Shown: piece by piece, positions 32,609 to 42,470 of the stretch
How positions within the stretch are numbered: position 1 is the first letter of the stretch
How the letters are laid out: every line of letters starts with the position of its first letter
Origin: Rhynchopus sp. YZ270_cl-10
Taxonomy: Eukaryota > Euglenozoa > Diplonemea > Diplonemida > Diplonemidae
DNA length: 64,000 nt
Direction of reading: 5' to 3'
Assembly: GCA_964035575.1 (NCBI GenBank)
Contig: OZ037901.1
Coordinates: 186,001 to 250,000, forward strand
Made by a program: the position numbers and the translations under genes
Notes under the pieces: model-generated
Database searches by the model: none
What the model saw: only the letters and a program-made list of their open reading frames with translations
Told to the model about the DNA's origin: nothing

Positions 32609-33495
32609 CGAAGAGAGAATGGATGGGTGGTGTGTGCCTTTGAAGCGGAGATGACAGTGTTTTTGAAAAGATAGATATGATTTAGACTCGAATGCACCAT
32701 GTACTCATAATGACATTACGCGCGTCATGACGAGGTAATTACGAGTGCCTTGACGTGGGCACCCTTAACATGAGATACTCAGGGGGGAAAAAAAAGTGAG
32801 GAAGATAAAGTGAAGATTTGTCAAAAATGGTGGTGATATGATAAGGCGGTACCTCACATATGATGGGTCGATAAAAAGGGGGAAAAAGTGGATCAAAAAA
32901 AAGCTGTGAGACAGTAGAGGATAAAAAAGGGCAAAAAATAGGTGATTTCTTTTGAACAGACAGGCCTTGAGAAGGATGTGGCTCGAAAGGGTGAACTTGA
33001 AAGATGAGCCAGCCTCTAAGGAATAGAGACGTCGGCTAAGATGACCACACGTAAGTGTGGGGAAACTTTTTTTGCTTGTGGGGGTGTGAGGGGATGAGGG
33101 GGATGAGGGGAGCTACATCGACAAAAGGTATCACCCTGTTGTAAGAAGGAGACTTCTTTTGCACCTCCCAAAGGCTAGAATTTTGCAGAAAACGTGTCGC
33201 AATATTTCTTATTTCGGTCATTGGCTTCTTTTGTTCATAGTATGTATCGTTTGTTCTTTGCACTGTAAAAAGAAGGGGTGTTTTATTTTTGTTCAAAACT
33301 CATTCTGTGCTGCAATAGAAAAGTGAAGATTATGGTGTACAAACACCTTTGGTACGCAGGCGATTAACACTACGGAGGGTTATCTAACCCTGGAGTGGTC
33401 ATTTGAGAGTTTCCGACAAGCTGTAACGCACACAGTCGGAGAAAAAACACCACCCTCGCTAATATTTTTTCAAAAATATAAGAAAACGCTTCATT
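32609..33495. other. Spacer with A-like repeat and LINE fragment
   Basis: No gene is shown. An A-like repeat lies at 32995-33050. A strong splice-acceptor-like string (CCCTTCTTTTTACAG on minus, about 33268-33282) could start a last exon of the gene at 33496-34209; see that entry. Confidence 0.45.
33319..33440 (-). repeat. LINE 3'-end fragment
   Basis: On minus: GACTGTGTGCGTTACAGCTT, then CACTCCAGGGTTAGATAACC, then CGCCTGCGTACC…GGTGTTTGTACACC…CTTCACTT. It aligns with the last 120 bases of the LINE, including the coding end of ORF2, so it is a truncated LINE copy and not an independent element. Confidence 0.78.
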
Positions 33496-34209
33496 TTACA
33501 TCTCAAAAAAAATAGCATACTTTAATAGCACCCGGTTTATCAATTCAATACTGTTTTTGGTAGATTTTAGTTCTGCAGAAACTTTTTCCCGTTCGGTTTT
33601 TTCGCATTCGAGCGACTCTGAGAGAAGACGGATGCGGCTGCGCATGGCCCCATTGCTTATACGGGTTGTTCGATCTGCAGACATTGCGCTGCCAACACAT
33701 GACACTGCTGCCGCGGGCAGTGCTTCGAGGACACCTGACGAGGATGTCACCTCTTCACTCTCCTTCGATAGAACTGCCGCCCGCCGTTGCCGTTCCTGCT
33801 TCGCAAACTTCAGCTGTAAATCGTACACAGAAGAGCCCTTTGCTGCAGGCGTCGGCGGTTTTGCTGCAACAACCGTTTCTTTCACCGCAGACACAGCAGT
33901 TTCAACCGGAACTGCGACAGAGGATTCACTACTGTTCGCCCCTAGGTCCGCATACTTCTTCCGCCATAGATTGAGTTTGTCCTGTTCAAGTTGTTGTAGT
34001 GGAACCCCTTTTACGCCGTCTGCGCCATAAACCGGCATTAAAACACGGTTTTTCACCTTAAGAAGTTTGAGGTGCGGGTTGTTCACCATTCTGGTTGGTC
34101 CAGCGCTGAAGTTGAACTCTAATTCACGGCGTCGTACGTCTTCACGGACATGCCAGACATTCGCTTTCTTTGCGACTTCAGAGTCGCATTGACTAAGAAC
34201 GACTGACAT
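33496..34209 (-). CDS. Unrecognised small protein with C-terminal coiled coil
   Basis: The single visible frame from ATG 34209 is 237 residues. Residues 1-100 are mixed (NVWHVREDVRRRELEF, then PHLKLLKVKNRVLMPVYG). An Ala/Val/Pro linker follows, then a basic helix (LQLKFAKQERQRRAAVL), and a coiled coil (about 185-225). No family is recognised. The end may be spliced: TTAAA|GTATGCT at about 33515 is a donor like others here, and the acceptor near 33268 would then add only NAKNKRYIL before a stop. Function unknown. Confidence 0.6.
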   Translation of the reverse strand: MSVVLSQCDSEVAKKANVWHVREDVRRRELEFNFSAGPTRMVNNPHLKLLKVKNRVLMPVYGADGVKGVPLQQLEQDKLNLWRKKYADLGANSSESSVAVPVETAVSAVKETVVAAKPPTPAAKGSSVYDLQLKFAKQERQRRAAVLSKESEEVTSSSGVLEALPAAAVSCVGSAMSADRTTRISNGAMRSRIRLLSESLECEKTEREKVSAELKSTKNSIELINRVLLKYAIFFEM

Positions 34210-34349
34210 TATGCTGAAAGGGCAAGATAGGAGAGAGAGGAAAGAGGGAGAAAATATGTGGGGGGAAAGGGAGGGTATATGTGCTGTAAGGTTGATGGGG
34301 ATTTACTTTGGGAGGGGTGGAGTGGAGTGGAGTGGAGGGGACTCAACGC

Positions 34350-34478
34350 CACAGCAGAGAATAAGCCGGGTCCCCGGTCCCCGGTCCTGGGTCCTGGTCC
34401 CAGTCCAGGTCTCGGTCCAGGTCCCGGGTCCCAGTCCGGCTGAGAATGTCCGGGTCCCGAGTCTTATTCTCTGCTGTG
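34350..34478. mobile_element. Fold-back MITE, CACAGCAGAG family, copy 1
   Basis: Ends CACAGCAGAGAATAAG are inverted around a GGTCCC/GGTCCTGG-rich core. 129 bp. The same ends and core occur at 39182-39282. It sits in GGGGAGG-type sequence. Confidence 0.78.
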
Positions 34479-35788
34479 GAGGGGAGGTGGGGTGGGGAGG
34501 GGAGGTGCAAAAAAAGGCTGGGGCTATCTGTTTTACCTACACCCTTCAGAGGTGGTAGCAGTAGGGGGGATGAGTTTGGGAGAAGAATTTTTTTGGGAAA
34601 TAAAAAAAAAAGGATTGTTCTGTCCCCTCACACAACGACGCATCTCAGCTGGCGCAACCACTACAATAATCTCGGTAGTCAGCAGCAAAAACACCATTTA
34701 GTTGGTGTGAATGTCTCGCTTTTAATATAACTATATAGCCAGCATACCCATACCAAAGAGATGGGGCCCGCACGCTTTTCTTTTAATGCCATTTGAAAAT
34801 GAGTATTGGCTCAAATTAAACAAGATTGTTACCCGAAGGTTTTTAACATGGTGATTTTTTTCGTGAAAAAAAAGGAAGTTGTAATATTGCTTACTGCACT
34901 TTGTTTGTAAAGTGCCCAAACGAGGTTCTGCACTCAGAATGTCACCAAAAAAAAAGGGTCAGGAAGGGGCTAGAACACCGAACAGACACAGGGCATTCTT
35001 AGCGCACTCCTTAAAAGAGAGTGTGGGCTGAGATGCGGTTTTCTTTATAATTTTTGTAGTGTCGTGGACACCCTTGGTGATGTGCTCGACGACTGTTGGG
35101 GGTGAGGGTGAGTGGGGTTTGTAAAAGGTCCACAGTGACCATGTGACCCGGGTAACGTGCTATTTTCCTTACGTAACATCCTAAAAATGGTAACATGCTC
35201 GATGGTATGACATTTGCATTTTGTGGCGAGGGGCCTAAAAGAAACGCACATGGCATACCAAAGCTTTTTTACAGCAAGAAAAGAATGTTATTTTAGCAAC
35301 GGTTTATGGCCATCGTGTTTGGAAGAAGTGGGCGCTCTCGTTGCTTAGTCACCTTGAAAACAGACATCTTTAAAAAAAAAAAATGACTCGCTCATGTGTC
35401 GACACGAGTGAGCAACATCAAGTCGCTTCGCAGGGCAGTACGTTCGCTGACCAGCCAGGTGCTACGTTGCAGGCGCACCTTCGTCTGATTGCTAATAATG
35501 GAAATGTGAAGCACGGCAAAATATTTCCATTTCTGTGGGAGTGTTTCAACGTTAGGTTCGTTTTTTGTGATGTAAATGATTTAAATAAAACTGGAAAGGA
35601 TAAAATGTACAGACAGACAAAAAAAACAAAGGACCTTTTTCGGCCATTGTAGCAAGGCGCGTTTCGCCCCTCAAAAAAAAAATGCCGGCTTTTTTCTACA
35701 ATAAAACGTTTTCTAGACAAGCAGCGTTGGCTGTGAATAGGGTTAATAGTGAGAAGAACCCCCATTGTTTTTTTTTTCTTACCGCGTT

Positions 35789-35888
35789 GGTGCTATACTG
35801 GGGGCGGGATTTCACAACTTTTCACACAACCCACATTAGTTGTGAAAAATTGTGAAAAATTGTAAAACCCCGCCCCCGTATAGCACCA
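35789..35888. mobile_element. Fold-back element (GGTGCTATAC ends)
   Basis: Ends GGTGCTATACTGGGGGCGGG and CCCGCCCCCGTATAGCACC are inverted, with an inner CACAAYTTTTCACA pair. About 100 bp. No clear target duplication. Confidence 0.65.
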
Positions 35889-35994
35889 CGTGTGTTGTTT
35901 TTATTTTCTTTGAAAAACAAAAAAAGGGGGAAGGGGTTTTATAAGATGAACCTAAGCCTCTCATGCTCAGTCACCTAAAGGGGATGCTTTTGCG

Positions 35995-36230
35995 ACTGAA
36001 ATATACCTTGAAATACAACTCTCATGTTGGTTCTATTTATGTGACAATCTGTTGAGAGCAGTGTGTAGCTTGCTACAGTATGCTACCCCAGAAGAGAAGA
36101 AACAAAAATCGACTTGAAATACAAAAAGCCCTCTCGTGAACAGTGTACCGTGGTACAATGACCGGTGCACCGTGGGGTGGAACACCAGCCATGCAGTACC
36201 CCTACATCCATTTCTTTGTCATCTGATGCC
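35995..36230 (-). repeat. Dispersed repeat, family C (longest copy)
   Basis: It combines the long 5' block shared with 9425-9575, the C core, and the downstream block shared with 16684-16800 (GGGGTGGAACACC, CATGCAGTAC, CATCCATTTC, CATCTGATG). This shows that the shorter copies are parts of one element of about 230 bp. Confidence 0.8.
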
Positions 36231-36722
36231 CATGAAATGAACAGAGCAAATACTTCTGTTACACTTTGTGTGATTCAGAACCCAAATTTCCTGCGTTCTT
36301 CTCTGTCTGGTTTACCACACACCATTTGTACTTTTTTTTTTTGAAAAATGGTTTGGAATAGTGTAGTTACCTCGGTTGTGTTGCCACAGTTATGCAATCT
36401 CCACGGTGATTTTTTTGTGCTCTTTTGTCGTTGCAAAAATTGGCTGAAAATTGGCCATTTTTTGTTTCATCAAGAGTGTTATGTTCTCTTTATAGCATGG
36501 GGGGGTTTTAGAGTAATAAGTAAAAGAAATAAATTGACATGGGGATGGGGTGATGCGGTCTCACGTTGTGATCCGACATCAAAAAAAGGTGTGATCAGCG
36601 TAACCAGGAAGGGAGGAAGATCTACCCTTTGCTTCCCCCTATGGGGGGATTTGCGCGGTTCGCTAAAAGGAAACTGTAAACTACGTATTGTTGAAATCTT
36701 GAAAAATGAGATTTTTTTTTGT

Positions 36723-36870
36723 TGAAAACTTGGTTGTATTAGTGTAGCCATCCTAAGACATACTGTGCAGACAAACCAAAAGTTCGTCGTTTTGGTTTGT
36801 CGATGTTCGTCCGACGAACATCGATGAACCAATCGTCTGTACAGTATGCCTAGAGTGTGCTCCACTATTC
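36723..36870 (-). repeat. Family-B repeat interrupted by a fold-back element
   Basis: The B sequence GAAAACTTGGTTGTATTAG / TGTAGCCATCCTA stops at 36758 and resumes at 36849 with CCTAGAGTGTGCTCCAC. The intact relative at 47427-47478 runs straight through (CCACCCTAGAGTGTGCCTCCAC). Confidence 0.8.
36759..36848. mobile_element. 90-bp fold-back element nested in a B repeat
   Basis: Ends CATACTGTGCAGAC and GTCTGTACAGTATG are inverted. The inner arms are CGATGTTCGTC/GACGAACATCG. The flanks CCTAAGA and CCTAGAG give a duplication of at least CCTA. Confidence 0.8.
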
Positions 36871-37266
36871 CTCTGGGGGGGTTTTTTTTAACTGCGGGAC
36901 TAGAGAGGCACATTACACAGGGACAACCTGGAAGCGTGGCGCAGAGTAGTGAACAACTCTGGTCTGACCCAATTTTAAAAAAGAAGAAAAAGAAAAACCC
37001 CCTTGCAAGATGAATGCGCCTCTCGTATCAAAACTCTGACCCAATAAAAAGAAAGAATGCTTGGAAGACGATCCTGAACCTCTCTGTGTGTGTCGTCACC
37101 TCAAAAAGGGAAACACCTTTAAAAAAAATAGGAACGTTTGAAAGAAAATGCGGAAAATGCCTTTTACAATACAACAAAAAAAGATAAAAAAAAAAAGCCA
37201 GAAAGAAACCAAATACCTAAAAGACAAAAAAATACCTCGTTGTGCACACAGATATAATAACAAAAC

Positions 37267-37330
37267 AAAGTGAAGTCTGATACTGCAAAACGCCTCCGCA
37301 AAAAAGGCACTGTTTTGGGAACCAAAAAAG
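37267..37330 (-). repeat. LINE 3'-end fragment
   Basis: On minus: CAGTGCCTTTTTTGCGGAGGC, then GTTTTGCAGTATCAGACTTC and ACTTTG. It matches the final 60 bases of the LINE tail. Confidence 0.6.
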
Positions 37331-39181
37331 AAGGGGGTCGAAACATATTCCTCACGCACACCTGGTTTGTCCTTTAGAAGGGCAAGGTTATAAGATGAAC
37401 TTGCCGTGCTTAGTCTGATTAGATTAATGTTTTGAACATTGGTTATTCATCAATATTTTTTGTTGCATTTTTGTGCTTAGTCACCAGCAAAGAAATGTCA
37501 ACTTGAAATACAACAGCCCTCTCGTGACAGTGTACCTTAAGTGTGAAGACAACTTTGCAAGATGGATGTACCTCTCGTGCTCACATATCTTTAAAGAAGG
37601 GGGTGAGGTAGTGGGCGATGGGTGGCTTCTCTCCATAAACTGAATCACGGAGGTTGGAAATGTCTTCTCTCGCAGAACCCTTCCTTTGCACGGAGGATTT
37701 GAACACTCCCCCTGTAGGGAAGCGTCAACTCGTGTTGGTTGAGGGGTTCAAAAACAAAGTTAGCTTGAAAATACAAAGCCCTCTCGTGACCCGTGGTACC
37801 GAACAAAAGAAAAGGTTTGCTGAGATGAACCACAGACGCACAAAGAGGATTTTTTTTTGACCGTGCGCACACATCGTTTTCCACTCCGTTTACCTATCAT
37901 CAGAAGTTTAAAAAGAAGTGTCATTTTTTGGGGCTACCGCGAAGTGCAATGTGGCCTCGAGAAGTCATTTACAGGCCGCACATCTCACCCCTGGAAGTGG
38001 GTGGCAGCTCTCCCGTTTGCAATAATCTGTCTTGGCTCCAATAAAAAATAGTAACTCTGATAAGTAAGTAAAAGGAAAAAAAGTTTTTCCGTTGATTGCT
38101 CAATTACCCTGTTGGAGGGGTGATTGGCGACCGTATCTGAGGAACTATTTCTCCTTTAAGCTACGCTTGTAGGTATAAAAAAATATACAAAAATGGTGCT
38201 CCGGGAGGGGTCGATATTGACAGGTCGCTGACAGGTTGTTGACTGAGTTCCCATAGCACCAAAAAAAAGAATAATGCCATCAAAACATGTCTCGTTGGTT
38301 AAGGGGGGGACACAAGAGACAATATCAACTCAATAAGAGGCAAGTAAAAAAAAGATGAACTATAGCCTCTTTGAAGCCACCTAAAGGGATGTCCTGCGAA
38401 GGGCCAGTTGGGAGGTGAATGGGAATTAGTGAGACTCCGTAAAGCGAGCTTTTTTGCAGGTTTACGGGGTTTTGCAGGTAAAAGCGAGGGCGTTAAATAG
38501 GCCACTGACAACTCTGCCAAAAAGGGCTATGCACACCTCATTGGGAGGGGAAGCCCGGAACGTTTTTTGTATTTTCTTCACTATAAAAGAAAAGTGTTTG
38601 GGAGGCGAACGCTAAGTCAGCTCGCTGTTCCCATAAAAGAATGACAAAAGAGAAGGACGACTAAACACTTAAGAAGAGAGCCAACACCACAACGAGACAG
38701 ATTACCGATACCCTTCCCCGCACACATTGTCATATTTATAGCATAAATATCACATTTGGGGGGGGTTTGGTACCATAAAAAAACACTCTCAAGTCTCGCA
38801 GTGCTTTGTCACCTTTTTGTAAAATTATTTTATATACTTTCTTTTCTACTGAATAAAAGGCGCAGGGTACACTAAATGTACCCAAAACTGTAAAGAAAGC
38901 TTTGGTATGTGGTTTGTAAATAAAAGAGGGGGGTAAAAGACAGTTCTACTGAAGGAAGGAATCTAAGCAGGAAAAAATAAAATGGTAGTCGTTGAGGCAG
39001 ACATCTCCGACCAACCCACGCACGATAAAAAAAAGAGAGAAAAATTGTAAACCCACGCCCTACATTGAGATACCTTTTTTTTTTGAAAGAACTAGAGTTG
39101 TCCTTCAAAAAAAAAAAACCTCCTTATTTACACCCCTCCCACGTAAAACCACCCTCCCCTTCCCCCTCCCCTTCCTCCCCT

Positions 39182-39282
39182 CACAGCAGAGAATAAGACT
39201 CGGGGACCCGGTTATTCTCAGCCGGACTGGGACCCGGGACCAAGACCAGGAGGACCAGGGACCTGGCTTATTCTCTGCCGTG
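39182..39282. mobile_element. Fold-back MITE, CACAGCAGAG family, copy 2
   Basis: Ends CACAGCAGAGAATAAG and CTTATTCTCTGCCGTG are inverted around a GGGACC-rich core. The flanks are CCTCCCC(T) and CCTCCCC(G), a 7-bp duplication. It lies just 35 bp beyond the stop of the channel gene, so probably in its 3' UTR. Confidence 0.82.
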
Positions 39283-39316
39283 CCTCCCCGACCCTCTAAA
39301 AAGCCTCCTATTTCCC

Positions 39317-41795
39317 TCACAAATCCGATTCCTGAATGGTAGCGCTTCCAGACGCCGAGAGAAGCGGATGCGATGCTGGGAACGCTGGGGCTAGCAAATT
39401 GGTTGGGGTGATGATGCTTGAGGCGTTTCCCCCACTGTTCCCCCCGAGACGATCATAGGAGTTCCGCGACTCCGTACTGGGAGGGGTCAGGGGGGAGAGC
39501 AGACTAGAGGGGAGGGGCGACCGCGTAAGCAACTCTGTGTCGTCCCCTTCATGAACACCAAATGTTAACAGGCTTTTTGCGGCAGGCGGCACGTTACTGC
39601 CCCCACTCCCATTTGCACTACCACTCCCGTTTCTCCCTCCGCTCGCCGCAAAGGAAACCTGTCCCTTAGGTTTCTCAGGGGTTGTCACTGCTTTGGGTAG
39701 TGGTTGGAGTTGTTTGACCTTGAGGCTAGAGTCGGAAGGGGTTCCTCCAGAGCTGGCAAACTGTGCAAGGTCGGAGGTGGGGAGCGCATTGCTGAGCTTC
39801 CGGTTCGACCATTTGCGGGAGAGTGGAGAATGCAGGTTGTTTCGACTACTGAGTTTCTTGAGACTGCTTGCGCCAGTTGCATTGCCTAGACCGCTGTTTA
39901 CACGGAGGTTGTTGTGCGGTACAGGGGAAGGCTTGTCTGTATCCAATCGTTGCAACACCTCTGCCATCATAGCGTGGAGCCCTGCTACATCTCCAGCTAG
40001 ACGGTCCAGCTTCTGATCCACAACAGGGTCTCCCGCCTGCAGCTGTGCCTGTACAAGCTTCGATCGTTTCGCCTTAAACCGTTTAACAGCCGCATATATT
40101 TTGTTCTGTTTATGTAACCGCATTGGTTCAGAAAATCCGCCAAGTACACCACGCAGTCCAGAGGCATTGTATTGGTGGGAAGGACGCCCTGCGCGCCAGA
40201 CGGACTGAATAAGAACTGCGGCGGCTTCCTGTTGGAAGGAGGGGTTTTTTGGGGATGTGTTGAAATAAAGAGATGTTTTGAAGCTCTCATTGTGATCAAT
40301 TTCTTAAGAAAGATGAGTGTGTCCATCAGCATTGTGTCATTTGTCTTTTGTTGAAGGGTTGAGGGGGGGAAAGAAAAAGACCCATTCTGGGTCACAACAT
40401 GTCTGAATATGGGTTTTTTAAAATGGGGTCAGGGGAGTAACAGCATTTCCCCAAACATCATTAAGATATTCTGTTCAGTCGAAAGATGGAGTTTTCCACC
40501 AGCGTCGTCTCCTCTTTTTTTGTCTTTATTTTTTGTTTTTTTGCAACTGAACAAACAGGGTAACAGCATTTCCCCAAACACTCGTGAACAGTGTACCTTG
40601 GTACAATGACAGGGTGTACCGGGGTGACCCAAATCATGCAGTCCTCCATAGGTTTGCATCTGATAAAAAAAAAATGAATGCATACCGTGTAACCACGCTC
40701 CCCGGTGTCAGTTTTGAGGTAGGACTGGATCAGCTGCTGTTGCTTGGAGGGGGCAAGCTTGTTGGTAACCACTCCACCGAAGATGGCAAGCATGATTTGG
40801 CCTACCACTGCTATGCCGAAGGTGAGCACACGACCCATCAGAGTGTGTGGCACCATATCTCCGTACCCAATCGTCGTGAACGTCACGAACGTGAACCACA
40901 CACAATCCTGCAGTGCTGCAAAAGGGTACGTCCCGTCAGATGCCTTGCTCTTTCTCTCCGACAAAAACACCGCAAACGAACCAATAAACATCGTCAGCCC
41001 CACGAAGATGAGAACCATTTGTATCGAATGTTCATAAAACAAAATTTTGAGTGAGAGCCGCCATTTTACTTGCCAATTCATTCTGCGAAACTCTTCGTAG
41101 AAGCGGCTAATGTTAAAACGCTTCTTAAACGCTGGACTGCTTGTATGAAGGAAACGAAACAGGAGGTACAACCTCATGAACATTCCGATCTGCAAAAAAT
41201 GATAAAACGTCAACGACGTCGCACTCAACCATGCATACGGGTATAACATATGCACCAGCACCTCCGCCGCATATTTCGTTGAAAGCGACGAATGCAAAAA
41301 AGAGTACGAATTCCTTTTCTTCTTATTCTGCGCCTGCGAATGCACCACATCCTGAAAGCATGTATGATACCGCAGCAAATCCCGCGACCACTCAGTCCTC
41401 TTATCCTTCAACAGCAACGAATAATACTTTGACAGCAAAATCACCGAAAAAATCGTCAACGCCGCGATCACCCCTTTTATGATGTGCACAGTGTAGAACA
41501 TCCATAGATTGTAGTCATCGCGGGGGACACGCATCGTGCCGTTCCATGTTTCCACCAAGACCATGGTCGATCCCATATACCATACCAAACTGTTTTCTAT
41601 GACCATCAGCACCAAACAGATGATGGCCGACCCGCAGAGCTTTCTGTCAATTGAAAGCCGTTTTGAGCCGGTGTCAAGGACATTGATTGGTGCAAAGGTT
41701 TCTGCATGGTCGTAGGAGTTCCCATATGCATGTGCATGTGCCACATCGTCACCACCGTCACTATCTATTATGCTGTCAACGAGCGTTCCATCCAT
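39317..41795 (-). CDS. SK-like (small-conductance, calmodulin-gated type) potassium channel
   Basis: Two exons, 41795-40686 and 40105-39317, join in phase 0 (GTATGC donor, AAACAG acceptor), giving 632 residues. There are six hydrophobic segments between about residues 50 and 355. The pore is WFTFVTFTTIGYGDMVPHT, with the K+ filter TIGYGD and the GDMVP(H/N)T continuation typical of SK/IK channels. S6 follows (IAVVGQIMLAIFGGVV). The join yields SYLKTDTGERGYTNKIYAAVKRFKAKR, then a helix with KLDRLAGDVAGLHAMMAEVL. This matches the place of the calmodulin-binding region and distal coiled coil in SK channels. S4 has few regular basic residues, as in SK. Calmodulin binding is inferred. The last 180 residues are Ser/Gly/Asn-rich. 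Confidence 0.85.
40580..40665 (-). repeat. Family-C repeat inside the channel gene intron
   Basis: CACTCGTGAACAGTGTACC, then TTGGTACAATGACAGGGTG, TACCGGGGTGACCC and CATGCAGTCC…GCATCTGAT. Same orientation as the gene; it lies between the two channel exons. Confidence 0.75.
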
Positions 41796-42470
41796 GCGAT
41801 TTTACATCCTGAAGAAAAAAAAATAGGAGATAGACTAAGGGAAAAATGAAATAGAAATATTGAGGGAGAGGAGGGTTAAACAGATTTTTTTTTTTGGAAC
41901 TCAAAACACTTTGTTTCCCTAAAGGGGAGGGAGAGAGAGGAAAGCTGTAAATACAAAAGAGAGAAGGCAAAAGCCTTTTGCGACAATTCATATAAAGAAA
42001 ACATACAGAACGAAAACACCTTCCCCTTCCTCAGTGCTGTAAAGCATAAAAGGAAAGGAAGGCAGTATAATCATATTGAGAGCGCTCTTGCAAAATAAAC
42101 CACAAAATACAATACACACATTACCCACCCCTTTAGGGGAGGGTCATGCTGTGTTAACTCCTGCACGCTTTTGTCATGTTTCAGTTTTTTTTTTTAAATC
42201 CAAACTTTCTAATGACGGTACGTGCCTAGTAGGTGTCTTCCACGGCACTATCCCATCTGTTTTACCTTAGAAAATTTGGGTTTTAAAGATCCAAAAAAGA
42301 GCCAGGTCTACAGCATGCGAATTCCCCTAACCTCCCTCTTCCATCTCGGAAGAGAAAGAAGAGGAACTAAGGACGGAATGCAAAACAAAAAACAAAAAAA
42401 CAAAGGTGGTATGGGACCTCTGTGCGCTTAGGGTACCTTCAGCAAAAAAACATTCCGTTCACCCTCATTG
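41796..42470. other. Spacer between channel and IQ/EF-hand genes
   Basis: No gene or clear repeat seen; A/T tracts dominate. Confidence 0.45.

Larger units (their letters stand above)
34479..39181. other. 4.7-kb gene-free, repeat-rich spacer
   Basis: No protein gene is recognised. It holds a B-like copy (35051-35090), A copies (35325-35362, 35940-35975, 37004-37030, 37063-37105, 37385-37425, 37557-37590, 38355-38390, 38795-38815), C copies (35995-36230, 37500-37545, 37763-37800), a B2 copy (36343-36400), a LINE fragment (37267-37330), a family-F copy (38098-38180) and two fold-back elements. Apart from the fold-backs, all copies whose direction can be read have the gene-sense orientation. 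Confidence 0.6.

Noticed and set aside
33036-33296. An 86-codon minus frame (TVQRTNDTYYEQKK…) as a real exon
   Set aside because: A good acceptor precedes it, but its phase does not fit the donor of the gene upstream in that frame; in the fitting phase the exon stops after nine residues.
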